From contig NZ_LANI01000017.1 in assembly GCF_000982415.1 (NCBI RefSeq), positions 1 through 64,000 of the forward strand: a stretch of DNA of 64,000 bases. The letters run 5' to 3'. This DNA is from Kiloniella litopenaei (GTDB taxonomy: Bacteria; Pseudomonadota; Alphaproteobacteria; Kiloniellales; Kiloniellaceae). The position numbers and the translations under genes were made by a program. Positions within the stretch are counted from its first letter, which is position 1. Each line of letters starts with the position of its first letter. The notes below the pieces were generated by a model. It saw nothing but the letters and a program-made list of their open reading frames with translations, made no database searches and was not told the origin of the DNA. Of this stretch, positions 40,752 through 49,921 are shown in pieces.

Positions 40752-41603
40752 ATGACGCATAAAATTATCCTTGCTGTGGCGCAGTTAATTGCGGGGCCGA
40801 CTTCACCTCAGGATGGTGTTGCGCGGCATATAGAGTTTATTAAGCAAGCGAGAGAGCTTGGTGCGGATATCCTTGTTTTTCCTGAACTATCACTTACGGG
40901 GTATTCTTTTTCGCGGCCAATTCCGGATGTTGCGCTTCGAATTAGCGATAATTTTATTTCTCAAATTACAGACAGTGCTGTTGGTATAACAGTTACTTTC
41001 GGTTTTGTTGAAGAAGGGGATGGTGCGCTTTTTTATAATTCTGCAATGACGGTTCGGGACGGGAAGGTTCTGAATATTCATCGAAAGATTAATCTCGCAA
41101 CCTATGGATTATTGGAAGAGGGGAAGCACTTCACCGTTGGGGAAGAAGTAAACAGCTTTATGCCTCTCGATCAAAAAGACCCGTGGTGCGCAGGTACATT
41201 AATTTGTGCAGATCACTGGAATCCTTTGCTTCTAAGTCTTTCTGCTTTGCGTGGGTCGAATATTCTTATCGCGCCGATTGCTTCAGCTTCAGAGGCAGTC
41301 GGTGGAGATTTTTCTAACCCCAAAGGTTGGAAACAAAATCTTGGAAATACAGCACTTACCTTTGGCAGTTATATCCTGATGAGTAACTGGATCGGACCCC
41401 AGAATGACATAAGTTTTTGGGGAGGAAGTTCAATTGTCTCTCCCCAAGGTATTGTTATTTCTCAAGCCGAAGAGGGAGAGTGTTTAATTTTTGCCGAAGC
41501 GGATTATGCGCAGGTGAAAAAAGCACGATATCTTCTACCAACCTTGCGAGACCTCAATCCACATCACTTTGTTCGTGAATTCAATCGCATCTGTAAACAG
41601 TAA
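40752..41603 (+). CDS. Carbon-nitrogen hydrolase (nitrilase superfamily)
   Basis: A 283-residue cytoplasmic amidase/nitrilase-fold enzyme. The catalytic triad is visible as E45 ('FPELSLTGY'), K112 ('HRKINLATYG') and C152 ('LICADHW'). The length is normal for a single nitrilase domain, and the Cys context resembles amidases rather than true nitrilases. The ATG follows AAGGCTGGTAG. It is followed after 19 nt by an MmgE/PrpD gene, so the two form an operon divergent from a GlxA-type regulator. The substrate is probably an amide or carbamoyl intermediate of the local pathway; this is inference. Confidence 0.87.
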   Translation: MTHKIILAVAQLIAGPTSPQDGVARHIEFIKQARELGADILVFPELSLTGYSFSRPIPDVALRISDNFISQITDSAVGITVTFGFVEEGDGALFYNSAMTVRDGKVLNIHRKINLATYGLLEEGKHFTVGEEVNSFMPLDQKDPWCAGTLICADHWNPLLLSLSALRGSNILIAPIASASEAVGGDFSNPKGWKQNLGNTALTFGSYILMSNWIGPQNDISFWGGSSIVSPQGIVISQAEEGECLIFAEADYAQVKKARYLLPTLRDLNPHHFVREFNRICKQ

Positions 41604-41622
41604 GACATTAGGGGGAAGTTTT

Positions 41623-42996
41623 ATGTCTTCTCAAGACGCAATTTTTTCCTTTATCCATGACACACAGTTTGACGATTTGCCTTCTGATGTCGTTAAGATG
41701 GCCGAACGGTGCTGTCTAGATCTATTGGGCGTTGCTGTGGCTGGCAGGCAAACAGAGCTCTCTGAGATCATTACCGAACATGCGGTTTCTCTTTTTGGGG
41801 CAGGTAAAGAGACTGCAACTATTCCTTTTACAGGGCAAATAGCAAGCCCGGCGGGAAGCGCACTTGCGATGGGAATGACGATTGATGCTTTTGATGCGCA
41901 CGATGGTCATCGCTTAACAAAAGGACATGCGGGAGCAGCTGTCTTACCTGCTTTGTTGGCCTTTGTTTACAGTCTGTCAGATGCACAAGGGATGATAAGC
42001 GGCACAGAGTTTATCACGACTTTGGTCATTGGGTATGAAACCAGCTTGCGAGCGGGGATAGCGTTACATGCTACGGCTTGCGATTATCATACATCAGGTG
42101 CCTGGAATGCTATTGGCGCAGCTGCTATAGGCGCGCGTCTGCTTAAATTGAATAGCGAACAAACCCGGCATGCCTTGGGAATTGCGGAATATCATGGCCC
42201 CAGAAGTCAGATGATGCGCTGTATAGATCATCCGACGATGCTCAAGGATGGATCTGGATGGGGCGCAATGGCCGGGGTAAGCGCAGCATATCTTGCCAAA
42301 TCAGGTTTTACCGGCGCCCCGGCAATAACCCTCGAAGATGAAGATGTTATTCCTTATTGGGATGATCTTTATGAAAGATGGGAGATTTTGGCGCAATATT
42401 TCAAACCATATCCTGTTTGCCGTTGGGCACAACCAGCTATACAGGCTGTATCCGATTTGATGGAACAACAGTCACTTAATCATCAAGAAATAATTGAGAT
42501 TGAAATCCGGACATTTCATGAAGGTGTCTGTCTTGGGGGGCATGCGCCGAAAACAACAGAAGAAGCGCAGTATGCAATTGCATTTCCGGTTGCTGCGTTA
42601 ATTGTGCGCGGTACTTTAGGCGCTAATGAGATATCGTCACATTCCTTGTGTGATCCCTTAATTTTGGCATTAAGCCAGAAGATTATCCTAAAGGAGAGAG
42701 ATGAATATAACGCAAAGTTTCCCGGGGAGCGTTGGGCCGATGTTGCAATAACACTCAATAACGGTGAGGTTTTGAAAACGCCTGCAACTTGCCCTAACGG
42801 CGATCCAGAAAACCCGTTAACGGATGATCACATGTTACGAAAATTTCATAACTTGTGCCAAGGGGCGATACATAAAGCGACAATAGAGGGAATTGTAAAA
42901 TCTGTTGGTGGTTTAACAAGTGATCCTAATGCGATGGCAGAATTGTTGGGTCTATTGAAACACCCCGTTATAGAAAATGAACACCTTTATAAATAG
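41623..42996 (+). CDS. MmgE/PrpD-family protein
   Basis: A 457-residue MmgE/PrpD protein with the family landmarks 'RCCLDLLGVAVAGR', 'DAFDAHDGHRLTKGHAGAAVLPALLA' in two parts and 'SGAWNAIGAAAIGARLL'. Known members include 2-methylcitrate dehydratase, cis-aconitate decarboxylase and iminodisuccinate epimerase. They dehydrate, decarboxylate or epimerise small carboxylic acids without cofactors. The longest frame starts inside the amidase gene, but the ATG at 41623 has GGGGGAAG upstream. Its pairing with an amidase beside methylamine genes suggests it handles a carboxylic-acid intermediate. The exact reaction cannot be told. Confidence 0.87.
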   Translation: MSSQDAIFSFIHDTQFDDLPSDVVKMAERCCLDLLGVAVAGRQTELSEIITEHAVSLFGAGKETATIPFTGQIASPAGSALAMGMTIDAFDAHDGHRLTKGHAGAAVLPALLAFVYSLSDAQGMISGTEFITTLVIGYETSLRAGIALHATACDYHTSGAWNAIGAAAIGARLLKLNSEQTRHALGIAEYHGPRSQMMRCIDHPTMLKDGSGWGAMAGVSAAYLAKSGFTGAPAITLEDEDVIPYWDDLYERWEILAQYFKPYPVCRWAQPAIQAVSDLMEQQSLNHQEIIEIEIRTFHEGVCLGGHAPKTTEEAQYAIAFPVAALIVRGTLGANEISSHSLCDPLILALSQKIILKERDEYNAKFPGERWADVAITLNNGEVLKTPATCPNGDPENPLTDDHMLRKFHNLCQGAIHKATIEGIVKSVGGLTSDPNAMAELLGLLKHPVIENEHLYK

Positions 42997-43002
42997 ATAG
43001 CA

Positions 43003-43040
43003 ACAATAGAGAGAGCCCCGTAATGAGCCCTCTCTATTGT
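43003..43040. terminator. Hairpin between convergent MmgE/PrpD and FAD-oxidoreductase genes
   Basis: ACAATAGAGAG and CTCTCTATTGT form a perfect 11-bp stem with a 16-nt loop, placed between two gene ends. There is no strong U-tract on either side. It probably works as a bidirectional terminator or a 3'-end barrier. Confidence 0.55.
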
Positions 43041-43045
43041 GTCCG

Positions 43046-44389
43046 TTAGCTCCAGGGGAAGGGGCTGTTGCTTACCGGGTGCAATTTTCCTTTTGCGTAA
43101 CGATCAAAGCGAAAAGGTTCCAGAAGCGCTGATTTCTCTCCCAAAACTTCTTGAGCGATCAGGGCGCCAACGCCGATCATCTTATAGCCGTGGTTTGAGT
43201 CTGCAATAATCGTCACGTTCTCTCTGAAGTGGTCAAAGACGGGGAAACTATCCGGTGTAAAACAGCCAAGGCCGCCAGAAGGCTCATTCCTGTATTTAAC
43301 TATTTGTCCTTCGAAACGTTTCTGGCAAAAGGCGAGGGCTGATGTCCACATGTGTGCGAAGTGATCGTTAACAATGAATTCTGGTGACTTTGGCCCATAA
43401 GGGTCAATGTTCACATCGTCAGCGGCTTTATCTATCTTGTAAGGCATCGCACCGCCTTGCACGCCGTTGAAATGAAAATCGGGTTTATAGTAAATTCCCC
43501 ACATTTCATCGGTAATCAGAGAACCGTCAACGTCGGAATAGAGGGGTTCATCCGTATCTACATGAATAACGGGGGGCATATTGCCGTTGTTATCCATTAA
43601 GAAGCCTGGTTCAACACCAAGAACACCTTCCTCCAGTGCCCAGTATCGCCACATAGGTATATCAGTATGAACTTTACCGTCGCGACCTTTAATATCGACG
43701 GACTTAGGAAGATCAAGCATATCCCAGATGGTTTTTATCCAGGGGCCAACACCGACAATGACCTGATCACATTCGATGTTACCCTTGTCAGTTTCAACGG
43801 CTGTGACAGCGGAAGATCCATTTGCAAAGCTAAAACCCCTGACCTCAACACCTGATAAAATACGCACGCCGTTATCTTCGGCTTTTTGGGCCAGCCCGTA
43901 GATCGCTTTGGTATTGTTTGCGTATCCTCCACGTTTTTCATGAAGGATATTTGTGATCCCTTTTGCTTGCCAATCATTGAAGATATTTTTCATATAAGAC
44001 ATGCACTTATCGCTACCTTCTATGAAATCAGATGAATAGCCTATCTCGGCTTGTTGGCGATGGATATTCGCACAATCCTCATGCATCGATTCTGGGCTTA
44101 TTTGTAAATAGCCAACGGGGTTATAGTTGAAAGCTTCCTGATCGCTTTCCCAGACATCAACAGAATGTGCCATTAATTCACGCATGGCTGGTTGGAAATA
44201 GTTATTTCTGACAACACCACATGCGATCCCACTGGCACCGGATGCGATACCTTCTTTATCGATGACAAGGATATCTTGCCCGGAACCTTGTCCTTTAGCT
44301 TTTAGCTTTTCTGCCAGATGCCATGCTGTTGACAGGCCATGAATGCCAGCCCCGATAATAATGTATTTTGTTTTCGTTGGAAAAGCCAT
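43046..44389 (-). CDS. DAO-family FAD-dependent oxidoreductase
   Basis: A 447-residue flavoprotein. The N-terminal FAD-binding motif is 'YIIIGAGIHGLSTAWHL' (GxGxxG), followed by 'GIASGASGIACGVVRNNYF' and a C-terminal 'GCFTPDSFPVFDHFRENV' with 'NHGYKMIGVGALIAQEV' closing the flavin site. The fold is that of sarcosine/glycine oxidases and N-methyl amino-acid dehydrogenases. It is the last gene of the leftward group that starts at the binding protein (51574) and includes the ABC importer and a GlxA regulator. It probably oxidises an N-methyl or amino group on the imported compound. Confidence 0.87.
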   Translation of the reverse strand: MAFPTKTKYIIIGAGIHGLSTAWHLAEKLKAKGQGSGQDILVIDKEGIASGASGIACGVVRNNYFQPAMRELMAHSVDVWESDQEAFNYNPVGYLQISPESMHEDCANIHRQQAEIGYSSDFIEGSDKCMSYMKNIFNDWQAKGITNILHEKRGGYANNTKAIYGLAQKAEDNGVRILSGVEVRGFSFANGSSAVTAVETDKGNIECDQVIVGVGPWIKTIWDMLDLPKSVDIKGRDGKVHTDIPMWRYWALEEGVLGVEPGFLMDNNGNMPPVIHVDTDEPLYSDVDGSLITDEMWGIYYKPDFHFNGVQGGAMPYKIDKAADDVNIDPYGPKSPEFIVNDHFAHMWTSALAFCQKRFEGQIVKYRNEPSGGLGCFTPDSFPVFDHFRENVTIIADSNHGYKMIGVGALIAQEVLGEKSALLEPFRFDRYAKGKLHPVSNSPFPWS

Positions 44390-44519
44390 TGATCCCAGAC
44401 CTTTGTTAGAGAGAACATTTATATAAAATTTTCTCTCAGTTTAAGTGGAACAGGTAATGAGAAAACAACATATGAGACATTTTTGAGCATAAATTGGTAT
44501 GCGCAACTTGGGGGAAGAT

Positions 44520-45527
44520 CTAGAGTATTCGATATTCCCGCGGAGACATTCTCCATATTCGCTGGAAATGTTTTGCCAAGTGAGATGATGATGCAAATCC
44601 ACATGCAACAGCGATCTCACCAATTGCCAGATTGGTTTGACGCAAAAGATAAGCTGCGCGCCTTACTCGAAGGCCCATATAAAACTTGCTTGGGCTCTCA
44701 CCAACATATTGCTGGAAAATACGATCCATTTGCCGGGCCGTAATGCCAACAAGTTTTGCAAGGTCTGGCAAGGATAAAGGTGTTTCAAGATTTTGTTCCA
44801 TATGTTCAATTATACCACTGAGCCGTGGGCTTGAAGCTGCGAACTTGAATGAAGGATTAAGTCGCTGTGGACTTACCTGGGGCCTGATATCGCTATGTAC
44901 AAAATTTTCGGCAATTTCCAGGCTTAAATGTCGGCCATAGTCGCGTTCAACGAGTTGAAGGAATAAATCAAAAGCTGCATTTCCGCCTGCGCAGGAAAAG
45001 CGATCTCTATCAATCTCGTAAATTTGGCGGGTTATATGCAAGTCCGGATTTTGTTCCACATAACCATCATAACACTGCCAGTGAATTGTTGATTTATATC
45101 CGTTAAACAGCCCGGCACGGGCCGCAAGGTAAGAGCCATCGGATATGGCCCCGGATAATCTGGCGCGTCTGGCGTGTTCGCGAACAAAAGAAAGGGTTTT
45201 GTTATCCTTAAGACTGTCAGACCCATCCCCGCCGCAAATCACCAGATGTGTTATATCTGTTATTGGGCTATCAAGTGTTTCGGTTGGCAAGGCCAGACCG
45301 CCTGATGATGGATATAACCCGCCATCAGCAGAGACTAATTGCCATGAATATATTTCCGATCTGGATAACCTGTTGGCAGCACGCAGAACCTCTACGGCCG
45401 AACTGAGGGCGAGCAGGGAATAGTTTGGAAGTAACAGGAATACAAACACCCCTCTGTCAGGCATTTTTCTGCCATCGCTTGTCTGCCTTTCATTCGTCTC
45501 CAAGGCATTAGGCTGCCGTATGGTCAT
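44520..45527 (-). CDS. GlxA-family AraC regulator
   Basis: A 335-residue DJ-1/PfpI plus AraC protein. The sensor part has 'GVFVFLLLPNYSLLALSSAV' and 'AISDGSYLAARAGLFNGY', and the HTH part 'PDLAKLVGITARQMDRIF' and 'IGEIAVACGFASSSHLAKHF'. The longest frame starts at 45578, but ATG 45527 has AAAAGGAAA just upstream and fits the family. It overlaps the end of the ABC ATPase gene by 20 nt, so it is co-transcribed with the importer, which suggests autoregulation of the uptake operon. Confidence 0.9.
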   Translation of the reverse strand: MTIRQPNALETNERQTSDGRKMPDRGVFVFLLLPNYSLLALSSAVEVLRAANRLSRSEIYSWQLVSADGGLYPSSGGLALPTETLDSPITDITHLVICGGDGSDSLKDNKTLSFVREHARRARLSGAISDGSYLAARAGLFNGYKSTIHWQCYDGYVEQNPDLHITRQIYEIDRDRFSCAGGNAAFDLFLQLVERDYGRHLSLEIAENFVHSDIRPQVSPQRLNPSFKFAASSPRLSGIIEHMEQNLETPLSLPDLAKLVGITARQMDRIFQQYVGESPSKFYMGLRVRRAAYLLRQTNLAIGEIAVACGFASSSHLAKHFQRIWRMSPREYRIL

Positions 45528-47610
45528 TTTCCTTTTTATCAAAACTGATGACGGGCTCCATGCGCTCGAGAATATCATTGGCGAGATGACATTTTATTTG
45601 ATGCCCGCCACTCAGGTTTTTGATTTCGGGGACTTCTTTAGCGCAAAGATCTCCGGGAACTTCTGAAACATGCGGGCACCGAGTGTGGAACGGGCAACCA
45701 GACGGCGGGCTCATGGCCGAAGGAATATCGCCATCAAGAACAATGTGTTTTTTCTCGACCGATGTGTCCGCGATTGGGATCGCCGATAGCAGGGCCTCTG
45801 TGTAAGGATGATAGGGGGGCGCAAAGATCTGGTCTGTTGTTCCTTGTTCGACAATATGGCCCAAATACATAACGATCACACGGTCTGCGATGTATCTTAC
45901 GACAGAAAGGTCGTGCGAAATAAACAACATCGTTGTCTTGGCTTCGCGTTGTATGTCCATCAGAAGTTCTGTAACCGCGGCCTGTACAGAAACATCCAGT
46001 GCGGAAACAGGTTCATCAGCAACAACAATTTTAGGATGCCCGGCAAAACAACGGGCGACACCGATACGCTGTTTTTGACCACCAGAAAGTTGTCGAGGCA
46101 TACGTGATGCAAAAGCTCTTGGAAGTTTAACCAGATCAAGTAGTTCAAGCATTCGGCTCTCACGTTCTTTCTGGTTCGCTCCAATATTAAACTTTTCAAG
46201 GGTTCGGATAATTTGTGATCCGACTGAATGACTTGGGTTGAGGGTATCGAACGGGTTTTGGAATACCATTTGAAGAGAGGCAATGGTTTCAGGTGTGCGA
46301 TTATCCACTTCAACGGCTTCTATATTCAGGCCATCCATAGTGACCGTACCGTCTGTAGCGGTTTCCAGACCGAGAAGAACCTTGGCAAGAGTTGATTTAC
46401 CGCAACCTGATTCACCCACAATTGCAGTTGTCTCTGACTCTCTGGCCGTAAAGGACAAGGCTTCATTTGCTTTCACTGTGCGGGTATCTGACCCGCCAAA
46501 TATGGCGTTCGCAGCGACATGATAGTGTTTTTTCAGGTTTTCAACCTTGAGAACTTCACGACCGGGTTGAATGGCTTCATGCTGTTGTAAGTTTTCCGGT
46601 AACGCCGTCCAGTCAATTTCCTGAAAACGCAAGCAACGGCTTGTATGTCCTTCTTCATTTGCAACAGGCATCATACTAATATGGCCTGCATTACAAACTT
46701 CTTCGACATAGTGATGACAGCGTGGTCCGAAATTACAACCGCGCGGACGTTGGTTCGGTAATGGTAATTGTCCGGGAATAGCCACAAGAGGGTGGGTATT
46801 TTTATCTGCACCGGGCAAGGGAATTGATCGGAAAAGTCCCTGGGTATAGGGGTGCTGCATACGATCAAAGACGTCGTCTACGGTGCCGCTTTCGACGGCC
46901 TCACCTGAATACATAATTGTGATGCGATCACAGGTCTCCAAAATCAGTCCAAGATTATGAGAAATAAAGAGGATGGAGGTCCCAAACCGTTTTCCCAGAT
47001 CTTTGACCAAATCAATGATACCAGCTTCTACGGTGACATCCAAAGCTGTCGTAGGTTCATCAAGAAGAAGTAACTTTGGCTTTGAAAGCAAAGCCATGGC
47101 AATGACGATGCGTTGCTGTTGTCCACCAGATAATTGATGCGGGTAAGAGCGCATCATGCGTTCCGGATCGGGGAGTTTAACAGCTTCTAGCATTTCCAAG
47201 GAACGTGCGTAGGCAGCATCCTTGGAAACTTTTTCATGAATAATCGGAACTTCCATAAGCTGTTTTCCGATTTTCATGGCGGGGTTCAAGCTGGCCATTG
47301 GTTCTTGATAAACCATCGAGATCTTTGATCCGCGAATGTCTTGTAATTCGGCCTCGGACATTTCCCCCATGTCCTTGCCCATGAACTTAATTGTCCCCTC
47401 GGTAATCTTTCCGATATTGGATAGATCCCGCATGATGCCCAGGGCGACAGTGGATTTTCCACAACCAGATTCACCGACCAGTCCCATGGCTTCGCCGGGC
47501 ATTACTTTGCAAGAGAAATCCATAACAGCCGGAATTTCACCTGTGCGGACAAAGAAGGATATAGAAAGATTGTTAATTTCAAGAATTGGTGTGTCTTCGG
47601 TCATTGTCAT
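45508..47610 (-). CDS. Dpp/Opp-type ABC transporter ATPase, two domains fused
   Basis: A 700-residue protein with two complete ATPase domains (about 5-330 and 345-690). The first has Walker A 'GESGCGKST', signature 'LSGGQQQRIV' and Walker B 'LLLLDEPTTALD'. The second has 'GESGCGKST', 'LSGGQKQRIG' and 'IVVADEPVSALD'. Each half ends with the cysteine cluster of peptide-type ATPases ('GCNFGPRCHHYVEEVC', 'GCPFHTRCPHVSEVPGDLC'). It equals a DppD-DppF fusion and serves the two permeases encoded upstream on the same strand. Confidence 0.93.
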   Translation of the reverse strand: MTMTEDTPILEINNLSISFFVRTGEIPAVMDFSCKVMPGEAMGLVGESGCGKSTVALGIMRDLSNIGKITEGTIKFMGKDMGEMSEAELQDIRGSKISMVYQEPMASLNPAMKIGKQLMEVPIIHEKVSKDAAYARSLEMLEAVKLPDPERMMRSYPHQLSGGQQQRIVIAMALLSKPKLLLLDEPTTALDVTVEAGIIDLVKDLGKRFGTSILFISHNLGLILETCDRITIMYSGEAVESGTVDDVFDRMQHPYTQGLFRSIPLPGADKNTHPLVAIPGQLPLPNQRPRGCNFGPRCHHYVEEVCNAGHISMMPVANEEGHTSRCLRFQEIDWTALPENLQQHEAIQPGREVLKVENLKKHYHVAANAIFGGSDTRTVKANEALSFTARESETTAIVGESGCGKSTLAKVLLGLETATDGTVTMDGLNIEAVEVDNRTPETIASLQMVFQNPFDTLNPSHSVGSQIIRTLEKFNIGANQKERESRMLELLDLVKLPRAFASRMPRQLSGGQKQRIGVARCFAGHPKIVVADEPVSALDVSVQAAVTELLMDIQREAKTTMLFISHDLSVVRYIADRVIVMYLGHIVEQGTTDQIFAPPYHPYTEALLSAIPIADTSVEKKHIVLDGDIPSAMSPPSGCPFHTRCPHVSEVPGDLCAKEVPEIKNLSGGHQIKCHLANDILERMEPVISFDKKENDHTAA

Positions 47611-47627
47611 TTGCCTTAATCCTTCCT

Positions 47628-48779
47628 CTAGTCTTTCAGGGACTCTTCACGGAGTGAATCAGCCAATAGGTTCAAGCCAAGAACAAATGACATCAGAGCC
47701 GCAGCAGGAAAGAGTGCGGGGTGTACATACAGGCGAAGCAGGCGCGAGCCTTCTTTGATCGCGGTCCCCCAATCGGGACTTTCAGGCGCCATACCCAATC
47801 CGAAATAGCCTAACGTGCCCAGAAGAATAGTTGTATAACCAATACGTAGGCAGGCATCGACAATCAAAGGACCCCGCGCATTAGGGAGAATTTCCCAAAG
47901 CATGATGTACCACGGCGTTTCGCCTCTTGTTTGAGCTGCTGCGATATAGTCACGGGTTTTGATATCCATAACCAGACCACGTACAATTCTGAATACTGCG
48001 GGACTGGTGGCAAAAACGACGGCGACAAAAATATTCAGCTCGTTCGGATCAATGGAAATGATGCCAAGCGGGTCAGCATCGAACACAAGTCCGGCATAGA
48101 TCCAACCGCCCAGGATCAAGGTAATTGCCAGTTGTATCCATAGGACTTCGGTTCGTTTTTTGTACCGTGAGTAGAACAGGGCCACAAAAAAGACGATGGG
48201 AAAAAGAAAGAACAACCCTGCCATCGCGTAAGGAATTGGTGTCTCTGTAATTCCCGGTGTAACCAAAAGATAGAAGAGCAATATAACCGGGAAGGCGAGA
48301 ACCAAGTTGGCAAGGAATGAAAGAACCGTATCAGTCTTTCCGCCGTAATATCCCGCAGGTAGCCCGAGGGATATTCCAACCATCAGAGCAAAAATTGTTG
48401 CGGCAGGGGCAATAATCAGAACAATCTGGCTGCCATAAACAACACGACTGAATACATCTCGTGCAAGCTTGTCCCCGCCAAACAGAAAGGCTTCACCACT
48501 TCCCGGTTCTATTGCACCGGGGAGTTTGTTTTTCATAACAACGATTTGATCAAGCGGATCAAAGGGAGCAATGATATCTGCAAAAATCGCCGTGAAAATC
48601 CAAAATGCGACAATGAGAACGCCGACGATACCAACGCCACTGTCAAATAACCTGCCGTATAGACCGAGTTGATTTTGAAAGGCAAAACTTGCGGCGACCA
48701 ATATGATAAGCGCAAGCCATGTTGGCCATAACTGGATAAGTGTTGTCGTAATAATATCGAATGTTGATAAGAATTCCAT
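47628..48779 (-). CDS. Dpp-type ABC permease (DppC class), enlarged
   Basis: A 383-residue permease. The DppC core is seen as 'AIFADIIAPFDPLDQIV', 'GGDKLARDVFSRVVYGSQ' and the EAA loop 'YIAAAQTRGETPWYIMLWEI'. Usual DppC length is about 290-300. The extra length comes from an added N-terminal membrane segment (about 10-35) and a hydrophobic insertion at about 180-235 ('AGLFFLFPIVFFVALFYSRY' and a second segment 'LAITLILGGWIYAGLVF'). The insertion adds two helices in the middle of the transport domain. Confidence 0.9.
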   Translation of the reverse strand: MEFLSTFDIITTTLIQLWPTWLALIILVAASFAFQNQLGLYGRLFDSGVGIVGVLIVAFWIFTAIFADIIAPFDPLDQIVVMKNKLPGAIEPGSGEAFLFGGDKLARDVFSRVVYGSQIVLIIAPAATIFALMVGISLGLPAGYYGGKTDTVLSFLANLVLAFPVILLFYLLVTPGITETPIPYAMAGLFFLFPIVFFVALFYSRYKKRTEVLWIQLAITLILGGWIYAGLVFDADPLGIISIDPNELNIFVAVVFATSPAVFRIVRGLVMDIKTRDYIAAAQTRGETPWYIMLWEILPNARGPLIVDACLRIGYTTILLGTLGYFGLGMAPESPDWGTAIKEGSRLLRLYVHPALFPAAALMSFVLGLNLLADSLREESLKD

Positions 48780-48789
48780 GTCAGCCCCC

Positions 48790-49827
48790 TTATTTCACAC
48801 GAATTCGAGGGTTGAGATAGGCATAACCTACATCTGATATGAGTTGGGTAACCAACACCACAACCACAGAAACAAGTGAGCAGGCCAACAAGAGATCTAT
48901 ATCATTATTCCCTGCGGCCTGGACGAGGGTAAAACCAAAGCCCTGATACCTGAACATGATTTCAACAATCACAACACCAGTCAGCAGCCATGGAAATTGA
49001 AGCATGATAACGGTAAAGGGGGCGATAAGCGCATTGCGCAGGGCGTGTTTGATGATGACGGCGTAAAAGCCCATACCTTTGAGGCGGGCTGTGCGAATAT
49101 ACTGTGCCGTCATTACTTCTACCATAGATGCACGTGTCATTCGTGCAATATAGCCCATACCGTAAATGGCCATTGTCATGACGGGAAGGGCAAAATTGTA
49201 GAAGGTAATTCCCTTGGATGTTGCTGTTGCTGCTGACCCGTTTAGCCATCCGAGCCAGGATGCAAAAATTACAGTGAAAAATATGCCTGATACATATTCA
49301 GGCGTTGCAGTTGATGTAATGGACACAATAGATAAGCTACGGTCCATTCGCGATCCTTCACGCATTCCGGCCAAAATGCCGATTAATAGGGCCGAAGGGA
49401 TCATGACAGCCATAACCCAAAACATCAGCCAGCCAGTTGCTTGCAGGGCCGGGACCAGTTTGTCTGAAACTTTTTTCTTGAACTTGGTGGAACATCCGAA
49501 GTCCCCTTGCAGAACACCTGAAAAGGTCGGAACTGTGGGATCATCACAATACTTAAAGCGCGAAACGGCTTCCCCTGTCTTTTCATCGATGTTTGGTTGT
49601 CTGGGCCAGAGCCCTAGCCAAGATCCATAGCGTTCAATAAAGGGATCTCTGTAACCGTTGTTAACCAGCCAGGATTCAATTTCGACGTCTGTTGCCCTCA
49701 TATTCGTTTGGGAAATAGAAAGCTTGCGAAGATTTGGATCCAGATTGACCAGTGAAAAGACAACAATCGTCAGGCATAGCATGGTCAAAGCCATGACGCC
49801 CAAGCGTTTTAAGAAAAATGTGAACAT
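48790..49827 (-). CDS. Dpp-type ABC permease (DppB class)
   Basis: A 345-residue permease starting 'MFTFFLKRLGVMALTMLCL', with the EAA loop 'YIRTARLKGMGFYAVIIKHA' and the terminal 'ISDVGYAYLNPRIRVK'. A periplasmic stretch after the first helix (about 30-125) is long and contains two cysteines ('KYCDDPTVPTFSGVLQGDFGC'-like region, positions about 93 and 112). It is co-directional with the enlarged DppC (gap 10 nt). The strong hairpin at 49871-49906 separates it from the binding-protein gene. Confidence 0.92.
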   Translation of the reverse strand: MFTFFLKRLGVMALTMLCLTIVVFSLVNLDPNLRKLSISQTNMRATDVEIESWLVNNGYRDPFIERYGSWLGLWPRQPNIDEKTGEAVSRFKYCDDPTVPTFSGVLQGDFGCSTKFKKKVSDKLVPALQATGWLMFWVMAVMIPSALLIGILAGMREGSRMDRSLSIVSITSTATPEYVSGIFFTVIFASWLGWLNGSAATATSKGITFYNFALPVMTMAIYGMGYIARMTRASMVEVMTAQYIRTARLKGMGFYAVIIKHALRNALIAPFTVIMLQFPWLLTGVVIVEIMFRYQGFGFTLVQAAGNNDIDLLLACSLVSVVVVLVTQLISDVGYAYLNPRIRVK

Positions 49828-49870
49828 ATCGGCCCCGTTGGTCAGACGCTAAATTTATTGCTTTAGGGTA

Positions 49871-49906
49871 AATCACAGGAGTTTCGGAACCGAAGCTCCT
49901 GTGATT
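49871..49906 (-). terminator. Hairpin after the periplasmic binding-protein gene
   Basis: AATCACAGGAG and CTCCTGTGATT form a perfect 11-bp stem with further inner pairing TTCGG/CCGAA. It begins 15 nt after the binding-protein stop, in transcription direction, and precedes the permease gene. As with the hairpin after oppA, it probably lowers read-through or protects the upstream mRNA so that the binding protein is made in excess. Confidence 0.7.
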
Positions 49907-49921
49907 GTTCCAACAAAACAA

